The notes below the pieces were generated by a model that was given only the letters and a program-made list of their open reading frames with translations, made no database searches and was not told the DNA's origin. This document shows positions 50,645 to 58,415 of a stretch of DNA of 64,000 nt, one piece after another. Position numbers and translations under genes: made by a program. This DNA comes from Dehalococcoidia bacterium (lineage in GTDB: Bacteria > Chloroflexota > Dehalococcoidia > Bin125). Each line of letters begins with the position of its first letter. The first letter of the stretch is position 1. The stretch spans positions 1 through 64,000 of the forward strand of contig JAJDYG010000021.1 of NCBI GenBank assembly GCA_022822855.1, in the 5' to 3' direction.

Positions 50645-51916
50645 ATGACGACGATGACCAGCGGACTTGAGCAGATTGACCTGGTGACACCGGAGCTCTA
50701 CTCGACGCGGGGCTATCCGTGGGACGAGTGGGCGTTGCTGCGACGCGAGGCGCCGGTCTACTGGTACGACCGGCCGGGGGTCACGCCGTTCTGGGCGATC
50801 ACCAAGTACGACGACATTCAGCAGATATCCCGTGATCCTGAGACGTTTATCAGCAGCAAGCGACTGGTCATCCGCTCGGCCGGGTCAGGCGATGGCGGCG
50901 CGAACGATCCGTCGCTGACCGTGCCCAACCTGATCAACATGGACCCGCCGGAGCACGGCAAGTATCGCAACGCGACCAGTCGTCGATTCTCGCCGCGGGG
51001 GATGCGCCTGCTGGAGGACCGGATCAACGAGATCGCGGAGGAGGTGGTGGACGCCGCGGCAGCTCACCTCGTGGATCAACTGACCAGCCGCCGTCGGGCG
51101 GACTTCGTTCGGGATGTCGCGGCCAAGATGCCGATGGCGGCAATCTGCGAGCTGCTGGCGGTGGATCGGGAGTCGTGGGAGGACATCTTCGGTTACACGA
51201 ACGAGTTCCTCGGCTCGGAGGATCCGGAGTATCAGCAGGGCCGGACGCGTCGTGAGACCTGGCAATCGGGCATGCGCGGACTGCAGGGCTACTTCACCGC
51301 GCACATCGAGCGCAAGCGGCGCGAGCCCGACGACAGCGTGATGACGACGCTGGTGCAGGCGGAGATCGACGGCGAGCCGATGCCCGATCATGAGATCCTG
51401 TCGTACGCGATCCTGCTGATCCTGGCCGGCAACGAGACGACTCGGAACGCGACGTCGGGCGGGATGCAGGCGCTGATCGAGAATCCCGAGCAGTTTGAGC
51501 GGCTTCGCGATCAGCCGGTGCTGCTGGACAGCGCGGTCGAGGAGATGCTGCGCTGGACGTCGCCGGTCGTGCATTTCGCTCGGACGGTGACGCAGGACAC
51601 GGAGATTCGGGGCGTGCCGATCCAGGCGGGCGAGACGCTGGCGATGTGGTATCCGTCTGCGAACCGCGACGAGGATCACTTTGGGGACCCCGATGTGTTC
51701 GACATTGCGCGGTCGCCCAACGAGCACCTGGCCTTCGGAGGCTTCGGCGAGCACTTCTGCCTAGGCGCGCACCTGGCACGGTTGGAGATGCGGTCGATCT
51801 TCAGGCACGTGATCGAGCGGTTGGATCACGTGGAGTTCGACGGCGACGTTGAGCGGTTGTCGTCGGGGTTGATCGGCGGGATCAAGCGGTTGCCGGTGTC
51901 GTACACGGTTCGCTAA
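50645..51916 (+). CDS. Cytochrome P450, tandem paralog
   Basis: A 423-residue P450, about 60% identical by eye to its upstream neighbour. It shares FGGFGEHFCLGAHLAR (heme Cys), LILAGNETTRNA (I-helix) and EEMLR. Differences are concentrated in the N-terminal 100 residues and the region before the I-helix, the usual substrate-recognition sites, so different substrates are likely. GGGAGCGG precedes ATG 50645. TACTCT about 43 nt upstream could give an internal promoter. Confidence 0.95.
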   Translation: MTTMTSGLEQIDLVTPELYSTRGYPWDEWALLRREAPVYWYDRPGVTPFWAITKYDDIQQISRDPETFISSKRLVIRSAGSGDGGANDPSLTVPNLINMDPPEHGKYRNATSRRFSPRGMRLLEDRINEIAEEVVDAAAAHLVDQLTSRRRADFVRDVAAKMPMAAICELLAVDRESWEDIFGYTNEFLGSEDPEYQQGRTRRETWQSGMRGLQGYFTAHIERKRREPDDSVMTTLVQAEIDGEPMPDHEILSYAILLILAGNETTRNATSGGMQALIENPEQFERLRDQPVLLDSAVEEMLRWTSPVVHFARTVTQDTEIRGVPIQAGETLAMWYPSANRDEDHFGDPDVFDIARSPNEHLAFGGFGEHFCLGAHLARLEMRSIFRHVIERLDHVEFDGDVERLSSGLIGGIKRLPVSYTVR

Positions 51917-51935
51917 CCGGGCGCGGACCGAGCGG

Positions 51936-51956
51936 GTCCCCGAATGAGTCGGGGAC
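51936..51956. repeat. GTCCCCGA/TCGGGGAC hairpin, copy 2
   Basis: The same GAGCGGG-flanked hairpin as at 325-345. It lies between convergent genes and could serve as a bidirectional terminator. Confidence 0.6.
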
Positions 51957-51977
51957 TGGGATGACCAACAGCGTCGT

Positions 51978-52739
51978 TTACAGCGTTGCGCCTCCGTCGA
52001 CTGTGATGGTTTGGCCGGTGACGAAGACGTTTCTCTCGATCAGGGCGACGATGGCGTCGGCGCAGGTTTCCGGGGTGGCGACTCCGCGGAGCGGGGCGGT
52101 CTCGCCGAGGCGCTTGCGGCCGGCTTCGTAGGTGTCCTCTCCGAGGCCTCCCCGGAGCCAGCGGCCTTCGATGAAGCCGGGGGCGATGGTGTTGATGCGG
52201 ATTTCGGGGCCGAGGACCCGGGCGAGGGATTTGGTGATGACGTTGACGCCGGCTTTGCTGGCGGCGTAGGGGATGCAGGAGCCTCCGCCGCCGGCTCCCG
52301 CGACGCTACTGACGTTGACGACTGCGCCTTCGCCTGCGGCGCGCATGTGCGGCGCGGCGGCTCGGGTGCAGTTGAAGACGCCCCTGAGGTTGGCGCCGAT
52401 GATGTCGTCCCAGACGTCGTCGGTGACGGCTTCGAGGTCGTCGTGGGCGATGAAGTGGGTCATGCCGGCGTTGTTGACGAGGATCTCGAGGTGGCCGTAT
52501 TCGTCGATGGCGGCCTGGATCAGTTTGCGGCAGTCGGCGTCGGAGCGGGTGTCGGCCTGGACGGCGATGGCGGAGCCTCCGGCGGCCTGGATTTCGTCGA
52601 CGATCTGTTGGGCGGCGTCGGCGCCTCGGAAGTAGTTGACGACAACCGAGGCTCCGAGCGAGGCCAGGAGCTTTGCGGTGGCTGCTCCGACGCCTGACGA
52701 GGAGCCGGTGACGACCGCGACTTTGCCGTTGATGTCCAT
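51978..52739 (-). CDS. Short-chain dehydrogenase/reductase (SDR)
   Basis: A 253-residue classical SDR: TGSSSGVGAATA cofactor loop, NNAG, NVSSVAG with the catalytic serine, YAASKAG with Tyr/Lys, and the C-terminal ITVDGGAT. The residue after strand 2 (VVNYFRG) lacks an acidic anchor, suggesting NADPH. The Tyr lies in a segment with GGGGSCIP inserted before it. GGAGACAC precedes ATG 52737-52739. It is downstream of the amidohydrolase gene on the same strand. Confidence 0.9.
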   Translation of the reverse strand: MDINGKVAVVTGSSSGVGAATAKLLASLGASVVVNYFRGADAAQQIVDEIQAAGGSAIAVQADTRSDADCRKLIQAAIDEYGHLEILVNNAGMTHFIAHDDLEAVTDDVWDDIIGANLRGVFNCTRAAAPHMRAAGEGAVVNVSSVAGAGGGGSCIPYAASKAGVNVITKSLARVLGPEIRINTIAPGFIEGRWLRGGLGEDTYEAGRKRLGETAPLRGVATPETCADAIVALIERNVFVTGQTITVDGGATL

Positions 52740-52807
52740 GAGTGTGTCTCCGTTTACACATGCGAGAGGCCGCTCCAGCAGGAGCGGCCTCTCGAAGCTG
52801 GCAGGGA

Positions 52808-52850
52808 GCCCCCTCCGTCGCTTCGCGACACCTCCCCCAGAGGGGGAGGT
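52808..52850 (+). repeat. CCCCCTC double-hairpin repeat, copy between SDR and amidohydrolase
   Basis: GCCCCCTCCGTCGCTTCGCG, then ACACCTCCCCCAGAGGGGGAGG. It follows the stop of the amidohydrolase gene as read on the minus strand and may help terminate it. Confidence 0.75.
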
Positions 52851-52860
52851 CTGCGATCGG

Positions 52861-54057
52861 CTAGCCGCCGCCTGCTGCGGCGGCTGCGGCGAGGCCGGCG
52901 GGCATGACTTCGGGGATGTCGATGTTATAGAGCCTGGCCGAGTTCTCCCAGAGGATCTTTCGGCGGACTTCGTCGGACTGTCCCTCGAGGCCGTCTTCGA
53001 TGGTTTCCTGCACGTTGCCGTAGAGGCAGGTGGGGTGGGGGAAATCGGTCTCGAAGAGGATGTTGTCGGCTCCGATGTCGTCGATCAGCTTGCGCGGGGC
53101 GACCTTCTCGAACCAGTAGCAGGCGTAGACCTGTCGGCGGAAGTAGTCGGAGGGCATCATCTCGAACTCGGGGCGGGCCTTGCGCACGTCGGCGGCGATG
53201 AAGTGGTAGTCGCAGCTTTCGAGGCAGAAGGGGACCCAGCCGATGCCGGATTCGACGGAGATGAACTTGAGATCGGGGAAGCGCGGGAGGACGCCGGAGA
53301 GCAGCAGGTCGGTCATCTGTAGGCCGTTGGCCATGAAGAGGACCGTCGAGGTGCGAGCGTAGGTGACCTCGGGGCCGTCGACCGCGAGGCGCTCAGGGGT
53401 GAAGCCGTCGGTGAAGTCGCCGGAGCCGATGTGGAAGGAGATCGGCAATCCGGCGTCGGAGGCGATGTTCCAGAGCGGGTCCCAGTGGTGGTCGCCGAGG
53501 AAGGGCTGGCCGTGGGACTGAGGGTCGCCGGTGAAGAGGATGCCGCGCATGCCCCTAGGGGCGACGCGCTCGATCTCCTTGATGGAGGCATCAATGTCCC
53601 AGAAGGGGATCGAGATGTTGGCGACGAAGCGCTCGGGGGCGACGGAGATCCAGTCGATCTGGAAGTCGTTCCAGGCGCGGACGCACTCGAGCATCAGCTC
53701 GGGGTCCTTGAGCGAGAGGAAGCGCTGGGAGGCGAAGCCGGCGACGTTGGGGTAGAGGACCTGGGCGTAGACGCCGGTCTCGTCCATCAGCTTGAGCCGC
53801 TCGTGGACGTCGAACGATGCGGGGTGAGCCTCTTCGTAGGTGGGAGGCGAGCTGGGGAACTTGCCTTTCCAGCCGGCGAAGACACCGGAAGGCGCGGCCG
53901 CCACTTTCTCGTCACCGACGAACCAGGAGTTGATTCCCTTGTCGTCCTGCTTGACGTGGAGCACCTTGTCGCCCCACTTGGAGGAGACGCGGGAGGTCCA
54001 GAGGTCGGCGGGTTCGGTGATGTGGGTGTCGGCGTCAATGAAGGTCTCGAACGCCAT
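52861..54057 (-). CDS. Amidohydrolase 2 (ACMSD-like) family protein
   Basis: A 398-residue TIM-barrel amidohydrolase. The metal/catalytic residues are visible as DADTHITEP at the N-terminus, FHIGSGD, SVESGIGW and ETDFPHPT. Such enzymes decarboxylate or hydrolyse aromatic or acyl substrates and often use one zinc. AAGGAG precedes ATG 54055-54057 and TACACT about 45 nt upstream is a likely -10 box. The C-terminus is alanine/glycine-rich and probably disordered. It is common as multiple paralogs in SAR202-like genomes; that remark is from general knowledge. Confidence 0.9.
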   Translation of the reverse strand: MAFETFIDADTHITEPADLWTSRVSSKWGDKVLHVKQDDKGINSWFVGDEKVAAAPSGVFAGWKGKFPSSPPTYEEAHPASFDVHERLKLMDETGVYAQVLYPNVAGFASQRFLSLKDPELMLECVRAWNDFQIDWISVAPERFVANISIPFWDIDASIKEIERVAPRGMRGILFTGDPQSHGQPFLGDHHWDPLWNIASDAGLPISFHIGSGDFTDGFTPERLAVDGPEVTYARTSTVLFMANGLQMTDLLLSGVLPRFPDLKFISVESGIGWVPFCLESCDYHFIAADVRKARPEFEMMPSDYFRRQVYACYWFEKVAPRKLIDDIGADNILFETDFPHPTCLYGNVQETIEDGLEGQSDEVRRKILWENSARLYNIDIPEVMPAGLAAAAAAGGG

Positions 54058-54164
54058 AGGTGCTCCTTCAACTCAGGGGTCGGTGTTGATTGTGAACAGT
54101 GTAACGGGGCGACAGTGGGCCGTGGTCTTTGCTCCGGGCCGGATGTCGGTTTGCTCGCGGACAC

Positions 54165-54230
54165 GGCGAAGTCTGGGGTTGGGGGACCCCAGAGAAAAAA
54201 AGAAAAGCGGGGAAAAGAGAAAGAGGTGGG
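54165..54230 (-). other. Pyrimidine-rich 3' tract after the third small SOS-box gene
   Basis: On the transcribed strand CTCTTTCTCTTTTCC and CTTTTCTTTTTTTC follow the TAA directly and run into CTGGGGTCCCCC. The arrangement is the same as at 20741-20794. Confidence 0.5.
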
Positions 54231-54557
54231 TTACAGGGGGTCGTCTTCTTCCTCGGGCGATTCCTCGTCTTGAGCGGAGCCCCCCTCTGTCACTCCGTGA
54301 CATCTCCCCCCGCCGGAGGCGGGGGGAGAAAGGGAAGGCGAGGCGCGGTCGTAGAGGTCACGGAGCTGGTGTCGGGCGACATCGTAGGGGTCGGTGGCGA
54401 GGTACATCTCGTGATTGAGCCGCGCTCGCTCGGTGGGGGCGAACAGTTCTCGGATGATGGCGTTGAGGGCCTTGAGTCGGATGTAGCCGGGGTTGTGGTC
54501 GCCGGAGCGTCTCCAGAGTCGGTCGATCTTTGCTCGGAAGTGGTAGGGGTTGGGCAT
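54231..54557 (-). CDS. Small protein of the NPGYI/KAL family with an in-frame repeat insertion
   Basis: A 108-residue protein starting MPNPYHFRAKIDRLWRR. Residues 19-38 (DHNPGYIRLKALNAIIREL) are the family core; the tail ends EEEDDPL-TAA, like EEDEPP-TAA of the paralog at 20795. Between them a CCCCCTC double-hairpin repeat (54280-54331) is inserted in frame and translated as SPPASGGGRCHGVTEGG. AAAGGAG lies 6 nt before ATG 54555-54557, a strong ribosome-binding site. The LexA-like promoter is at 54578-54599. Function unknown. Confidence 0.65.
   Translation of the reverse strand: MPNPYHFRAKIDRLWRRSGDHNPGYIRLKALNAIIRELFAPTERARLNHEMYLATDPYDVARHQLRDLYDRASPSLSPPASGGGRCHGVTEGGSAQDEESPEEEDDPL
54280..54331 (+). 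repeat. CCCCCTC double-hairpin repeat inside a coding sequence
   Basis: CCCCCTCTGTCACTCCGTGA, then CATCTCCCCCCGCCGGAGGC, then GGGGGGAGAAAG. It lies inside the small gene at 54231-54557 without breaking the frame. Confidence 0.75.
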
Positions 54558-54577
54558 GGGGGTCTCCTTTGGAGATC

Positions 54578-54599
54578 ATGGTATCGGAATATGTGTTCT
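54578..54599 (-). promoter_or_regulatory. LexA-like operator and -10 box of the small gene at 54231-54557
   Basis: GGAATATGTGTTCT (54586-54599) is a degenerate GAAC-N4-GTTC box, and TACCAT (54578-54583, minus strand) follows after two nucleotides. Same spacing as the two paralogs. Confidence 0.5.
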
Positions 54600-55105
54600 T
54601 TGCGGATTGTTCGGGGATGCTGAAGGGTCTCCGGGGTAGGTGGGTGGTCGGGCGATTCTTGGCGTGGGACCCCTTTAGTCGCTTCTCGACAGCTCCCCCT
54701 GCGAGGGGGAGCAACCTTCCGTTGGCGGCACGGAGGGGAGATGGCGTTGTTGGAGTGATGTCGAGGCCGAGCCTGGGTCGGGAATGGTGAGGTGAGGCGG
54801 AGGGTGTTGCTGTGGCGGCGGTGGGTGCTCTGGGCCCCGTGTCAAGCACGGGGCATCGGAGGAAGAAGGAGCGGGTCCCCGAATGAATCGGGGACTGGGA
54901 ATGGGGAGGGGAGGTTGGTGGTGAGAGGTGAGCTTGGTGGTGTATGCGGGGTGTTGGGCGGCCCCCTCCGCCGTTTCGCGGCACCCCCGCATCAAGTGCG
55001 GGGCAGGCTCCCCCAGAGGGGGAGGAAAGGGGAATACGTAGAGTTCTCCGAGGGTGGAGGTCTTGGCGGAGTGTTGAGCGGCGTCTCCCAGAAGGGGGGG
55101 GGTCG
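54600..55105. repeat. Gene-free repeat field
   Basis: This stretch contains a CCCCCTC-type repeat (54669-54714), a GAGGTGAGGCGG module near 54790, the palindrome CCCCGTGTCAAGCACGGGG (54835-54853), the hairpin GTCCCCGAATGAATCGGGGAC (54875-54895, longer form abbreviated in other copies), and a double-hairpin copy (54961-55027) split by CCCCGCATCAAGTGCGGGG. No coding signal is seen. Confidence 0.7.
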
Positions 55106-56818
55106 TCAGGGGATGACGGGTTCTCCGGAGACGGCTTTGATGATGTCGAAGTAGCTGATCACGACGATGAAGATGAGGAGGGCGGCAAAGCCGGCCATGT
55201 GGACGAGGCCTTCTCGTTCGGGGCTGATTTTCTTGCCGCGGCGGGCGATTTCGATGAGGACGAACATGATCCGGCCACCGTCAAGCATGGGGAGGGGGAG
55301 GATGTTGATGATGGCGAGGTTGAGCGAGATGAGGGCGGCGAGCTCGATCAGGCGGGACCAGCCCGCCCGGTCGACGACTTCCCCGGTGACACGGGCGATG
55401 CCGACCGGTCCGGAGAGTTCGATTGGTTCTCCGCCAGCGATCCAGGAGCGGATGCGGTTGCGGACGAGGACGAAGGTGTCGCGGGTCTGGGTCCAGCCGA
55501 GGGCGATGGACTCCCCCAGCGACGGGCTGTCGCGGGCGACGAGCAGGGAGGCGTTGGCGATGCTGATTCCGGTCGCGCCCTGTGGGACCTCGATCTCGAT
55601 GCCGGGCGGCGGGTGGACGGGGTCGATGTCGAGGGCGGCGTAGACGGAGGCCATTCTGACCTGTTCCTCGATCGCGATGCTGAGCATCGTGTCGTCCTTC
55701 TCGGTCACGTAGATGACGCCGCCGGGCAGCTCAAGTTCGAGTCCCTCCTTCAGCTTCTCGGTCTCGATGCCCCATCCGGCGATCACCGAGGCGGGCGGGA
55801 CGCCGAGGTTGTCGGCGATGTCGTGGACGGAGTCTCCGGGCTGGACGACGTGGGTCAGCGGTTGCGGCGCCAGGCGGGCGTGGACGCTGACCTCGAAGCG
55901 TTCGGGTTCCTGCGAGGCGCGGCTGGCGGTCAGCGATGAGGCGGGCGGCCGCTCGACCGTGACCAGCAGGGTTTCACCAAGGTTGAGCTGGATGGCGCGG
56001 GAGAGATCGGCGGCGTTCTGGATCGGTTCGCCGTCGATGGCGACGATGCGGTCGCCGGCGCGGATGCCGGCCTGGTGGGCGGGGGCTTGCTCGATGGTGC
56101 TGGTGACGACGGCGGGGCCGGCGGAGACGTTGTCGGGGATCAGCGCGCCGACGGCGAAGAGGATGATGGGTAGGATGGCGTTGACGATGGCACCTGCGGC
56201 GAGGATGGCGATGCGGGTGAGGCGCGATTTTGCGCCGAGCGAACGGGGATCAATGCCGACGGTGAGGCCGAGGATGGTCGCCTCGCCGCGCTCGTTCATG
56301 AACTGGGAGCGTTGCTCCTCGGTCGTGATCAGGTTTCGGGCCGGGGCCGCGTCGCTGTTGGAGTCCTCGATGGCTGTGGTCGTGAGCGTCCAGGTGGTCT
56401 TGCGGCCGTCGGACTCGGTGTGGTCGAAGGTGATCTCGCGCTTCTCTTCGCCGTGGGTGCGGAAGACGCGGTCGAGGAACTGGTCCGGCGTGACGACGCG
56501 CTTGCCGCTGACCTTGAGGATGCGGTCGCCGGCGACGAAGTGGTCCTTCATTCGGCTGTCGGGGTCGACGGCGGTGATCAGGAGACCTGAGGCTTCCTCG
56601 CCCGTGAGTCGAACGAAGCCTCCGATGGGGAGCCAGTTGAAGGAGTAGAGGGTTTCACCGAACTGCCAGCCCTTGCCGATGCGGGGCGGGAGGCCGATGC
56701 CGAATTCCTCGACTCGGACGCCGGCGAGTTTGGCGGCGATGAAGTGTCCGAGTTCGTGGAGGACGACGAGTCCGAGGAGGACTCCGATGAAGGGGAGGAC
56801 GGTGTCGACGAGGACCAT
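55106..56818 (-). CDS. rseP: RseP-type site-2 intramembrane protease with PDZ and LysM-like repeats
   Basis: A 570-residue M50 protease. HELGH at residues 21-25 in the first membrane segment is the zinc site; LAIINILPLPMLDGGR near 501-516 supplies the third ligand aspartate. Two PDZ-like regions lie at about 92-140 and 240-300. Between the second PDZ and the catalytic C-terminal helices are two LysM-like units: THVVQPGDSVHDIADNLGVP (about 332-375) and IYVTEKDDTMLSIAIEEQV (about 379-420). Standard RseP is about 350-450 residues without LysM. It would cleave anti-sigma factors or remnant signal peptides. ATG 56816-56818. Confidence 0.9.
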   Translation of the reverse strand: MVLVDTVLPFIGVLLGLVVLHELGHFIAAKLAGVRVEEFGIGLPPRIGKGWQFGETLYSFNWLPIGGFVRLTGEEASGLLITAVDPDSRMKDHFVAGDRILKVSGKRVVTPDQFLDRVFRTHGEEKREITFDHTESDGRKTTWTLTTTAIEDSNSDAAPARNLITTEEQRSQFMNERGEATILGLTVGIDPRSLGAKSRLTRIAILAAGAIVNAILPIILFAVGALIPDNVSAGPAVVTSTIEQAPAHQAGIRAGDRIVAIDGEPIQNAADLSRAIQLNLGETLLVTVERPPASSLTASRASQEPERFEVSVHARLAPQPLTHVVQPGDSVHDIADNLGVPPASVIAGWGIETEKLKEGLELELPGGVIYVTEKDDTMLSIAIEEQVRMASVYAALDIDPVHPPPGIEIEVPQGATGISIANASLLVARDSPSLGESIALGWTQTRDTFVLVRNRIRSWIAGGEPIELSGPVGIARVTGEVVDRAGWSRLIELAALISLNLAIINILPLPMLDGGRIMFVLIEIARRGKKISPEREGLVHMAGFAALLIFIVVISYFDIIKAVSGEPVIP

Positions 56819-57242
56819 TGGGTCAGCGTACTAGCGAAGGTTGCGGGTCAAAGGTGGGGTTTGCGGCGGGAGTGTGGAGTCGGCGTCGGAGGTGAGGCGG
56901 ACGGTGGTGCAGCTGGCGGTCGCTGAGGTCTGGGCCCCGCGTCGGGGCGCGGGGCATCGGAATGGGGAGGTTGGAGGTGGTGAAGGCGGGTCGGTGGCTG
57001 CTCCGAGGGTGGAGGTGGTGGCGGGGTGTTGGGCGGCCCCCTCCGCCGCTTCGCGGCACCCCCGCATCAAGTGCGGGGCAGGCTCCCCCAGAGGGGGAGG
57101 AAAATGGAGTAGGCGGTGGTCTCCAAAGGAGGGAGGCTTGGCGAGGTATGGGGCGGGACCCCCTCCGCCTTCGGCACCTTCCCCTGCAAGGGGGAGGAAA
57201 TGGGATTGCGCGCAGGTATCCGCAGGGGGAGGTCTCTGGGGG
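56819..57242. repeat. Gene-free repeat field between rseP and dxr
   Basis: It holds a GAGGTGAGGCGG module near 56889, a CCCCGCGTCGGGGCGCGGGG hairpin near 56936, a double-hairpin copy (57036-57103) split by CCCCGCATCAAGTGCGGGG, and another copy (57158-57200). Since dxr and rseP are on the same strand, these hairpins lie inside the operon and may weaken or stabilise the distal transcript. Confidence 0.7.
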
Positions 57243-58415
57243 TTAGACGGCGGCGGCGATTCGGCCGGTGGTGAAGCCTCGGGCCCAGGCGTCGGCGGCG
57301 TCGATGGCTTCGATGTTGGGGTTTTGGGTGTCTCGGTGGGCGTCCATGGCCTGGTTGACGTAGTCGGCGATCTCGGTGAAGGCGATTCGCCGCTCAAGGA
57401 AGGCCTCGACGGCGACCTCGTCGGCGGCGGCCATGACGGCGGGGTAGGTGCCGCCGGCTCGGCCGGCTTGCTGGGCGAGCTTGAGGCAGGGGTAGCGGTC
57501 GAGGTCGGGCCGGGAGAAGTTGAGGGTGCCGACGGAGGCGAGGTCGAGGGGCTCGACGGTCGGCTCGAGGCGCTGGGGGTAGGAGAGCGCGAGCTGGATG
57601 GGGAGCTTCATGTCGGGGTAGCCGAGCTGGGCCTTGACCGAACCGTCGCCGAACTCGACCAGGGAGTGGACGATGGACTCGGCGTGCTGGACGATCTCGA
57701 CTCGCTCGTAGGGGACATCGAAGAGCCACTTGGCCTCGATGGTCTCCATGCCCTTGTTCATCAGGGTGGCGCTGTCGATGGTGATCTTGTCGCCCATGTT
57801 CCAGGTCGGGTGATTGAGGGCCTGTTCGGGGGTGACGTCGGCGAGTTGGTCGGCGGGTAAGTGGCGGAGGGCTCCGCCGGAGGCGGTGAGCAGGATGCGA
57901 CGGATCTCGTGGCCGTCCTCGCCCCAGAGGCATTGCCAGATGGCGGAGTGCTCGGAGTCGACGGGCCGGAGCTGCCCGCCGCCCCGGTCGACGGCGTCGC
58001 GGACGAGCTGTCCGGCCATGACAACGACTTCCTTGTTGGCCAGGGCCACGGCTCCGCCGCGTTCGAGGGAGGTGAGGGTGGGTTCGAGTCCGGCGCGTCC
58101 GGCGGTGCCGACGACGAGGACGTGGCCGTCGGGGTCGGCGGCCATCTCGTCCATGGGGGCGAGGGCGCTGCCGCTGTCGGTTGCGATCTGCGACAGGCGG
58201 GATTCGTCGTCGGAGGCGGCCCAGATGTACCTCGGTTGGAACTCGTTGGCCTGGGACTCGAGGGCGTCGAGGTTTCGTCCGGCGGCGAGTCCGAGGATGT
58301 TGAAGCGGTCGGGCATGGCGCGGACGACATCGAGGGTCTGCCGGCCGATGCTGCCGGTGGAGCCGAGTAGCACGAGGTTGATCGGCTCGCCGTGGTTGGA
58401 GTTCAAGTCGTCCAT
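57243..58415 (-). CDS. dxr: 1-deoxy-D-xylulose 5-phosphate reductoisomerase
   Basis: A 390-residue NADPH-dependent enzyme that makes 2-C-methyl-D-erythritol 4-phosphate in the MEP isoprenoid route. LVLLGSTGSIGRQTLDV is the NADPH loop, ALANKEVVVMAG the conserved linker, DSEHSAIWQCL the metal/substrate loop, TASGGALR the flexible-loop region and WNMGDKITIDSATLMNKG the C-terminal signature. ATG 58413-58415 lies 13 bp inside the end of cdsA. uppS and cdsA are immediately upstream, so isoprenoid and lipid carriers are co-supplied. Confidence 0.96.
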   Translation of the reverse strand: MDDLNSNHGEPINLVLLGSTGSIGRQTLDVVRAMPDRFNILGLAAGRNLDALESQANEFQPRYIWAASDDESRLSQIATDSGSALAPMDEMAADPDGHVLVVGTAGRAGLEPTLTSLERGGAVALANKEVVVMAGQLVRDAVDRGGGQLRPVDSEHSAIWQCLWGEDGHEIRRILLTASGGALRHLPADQLADVTPEQALNHPTWNMGDKITIDSATLMNKGMETIEAKWLFDVPYERVEIVQHAESIVHSLVEFGDGSVKAQLGYPDMKLPIQLALSYPQRLEPTVEPLDLASVGTLNFSRPDLDRYPCLKLAQQAGRAGGTYPAVMAAADEVAVEAFLERRIAFTEIADYVNQAMDAHRDTQNPNIEAIDAADAWARGFTTGRIAAAV

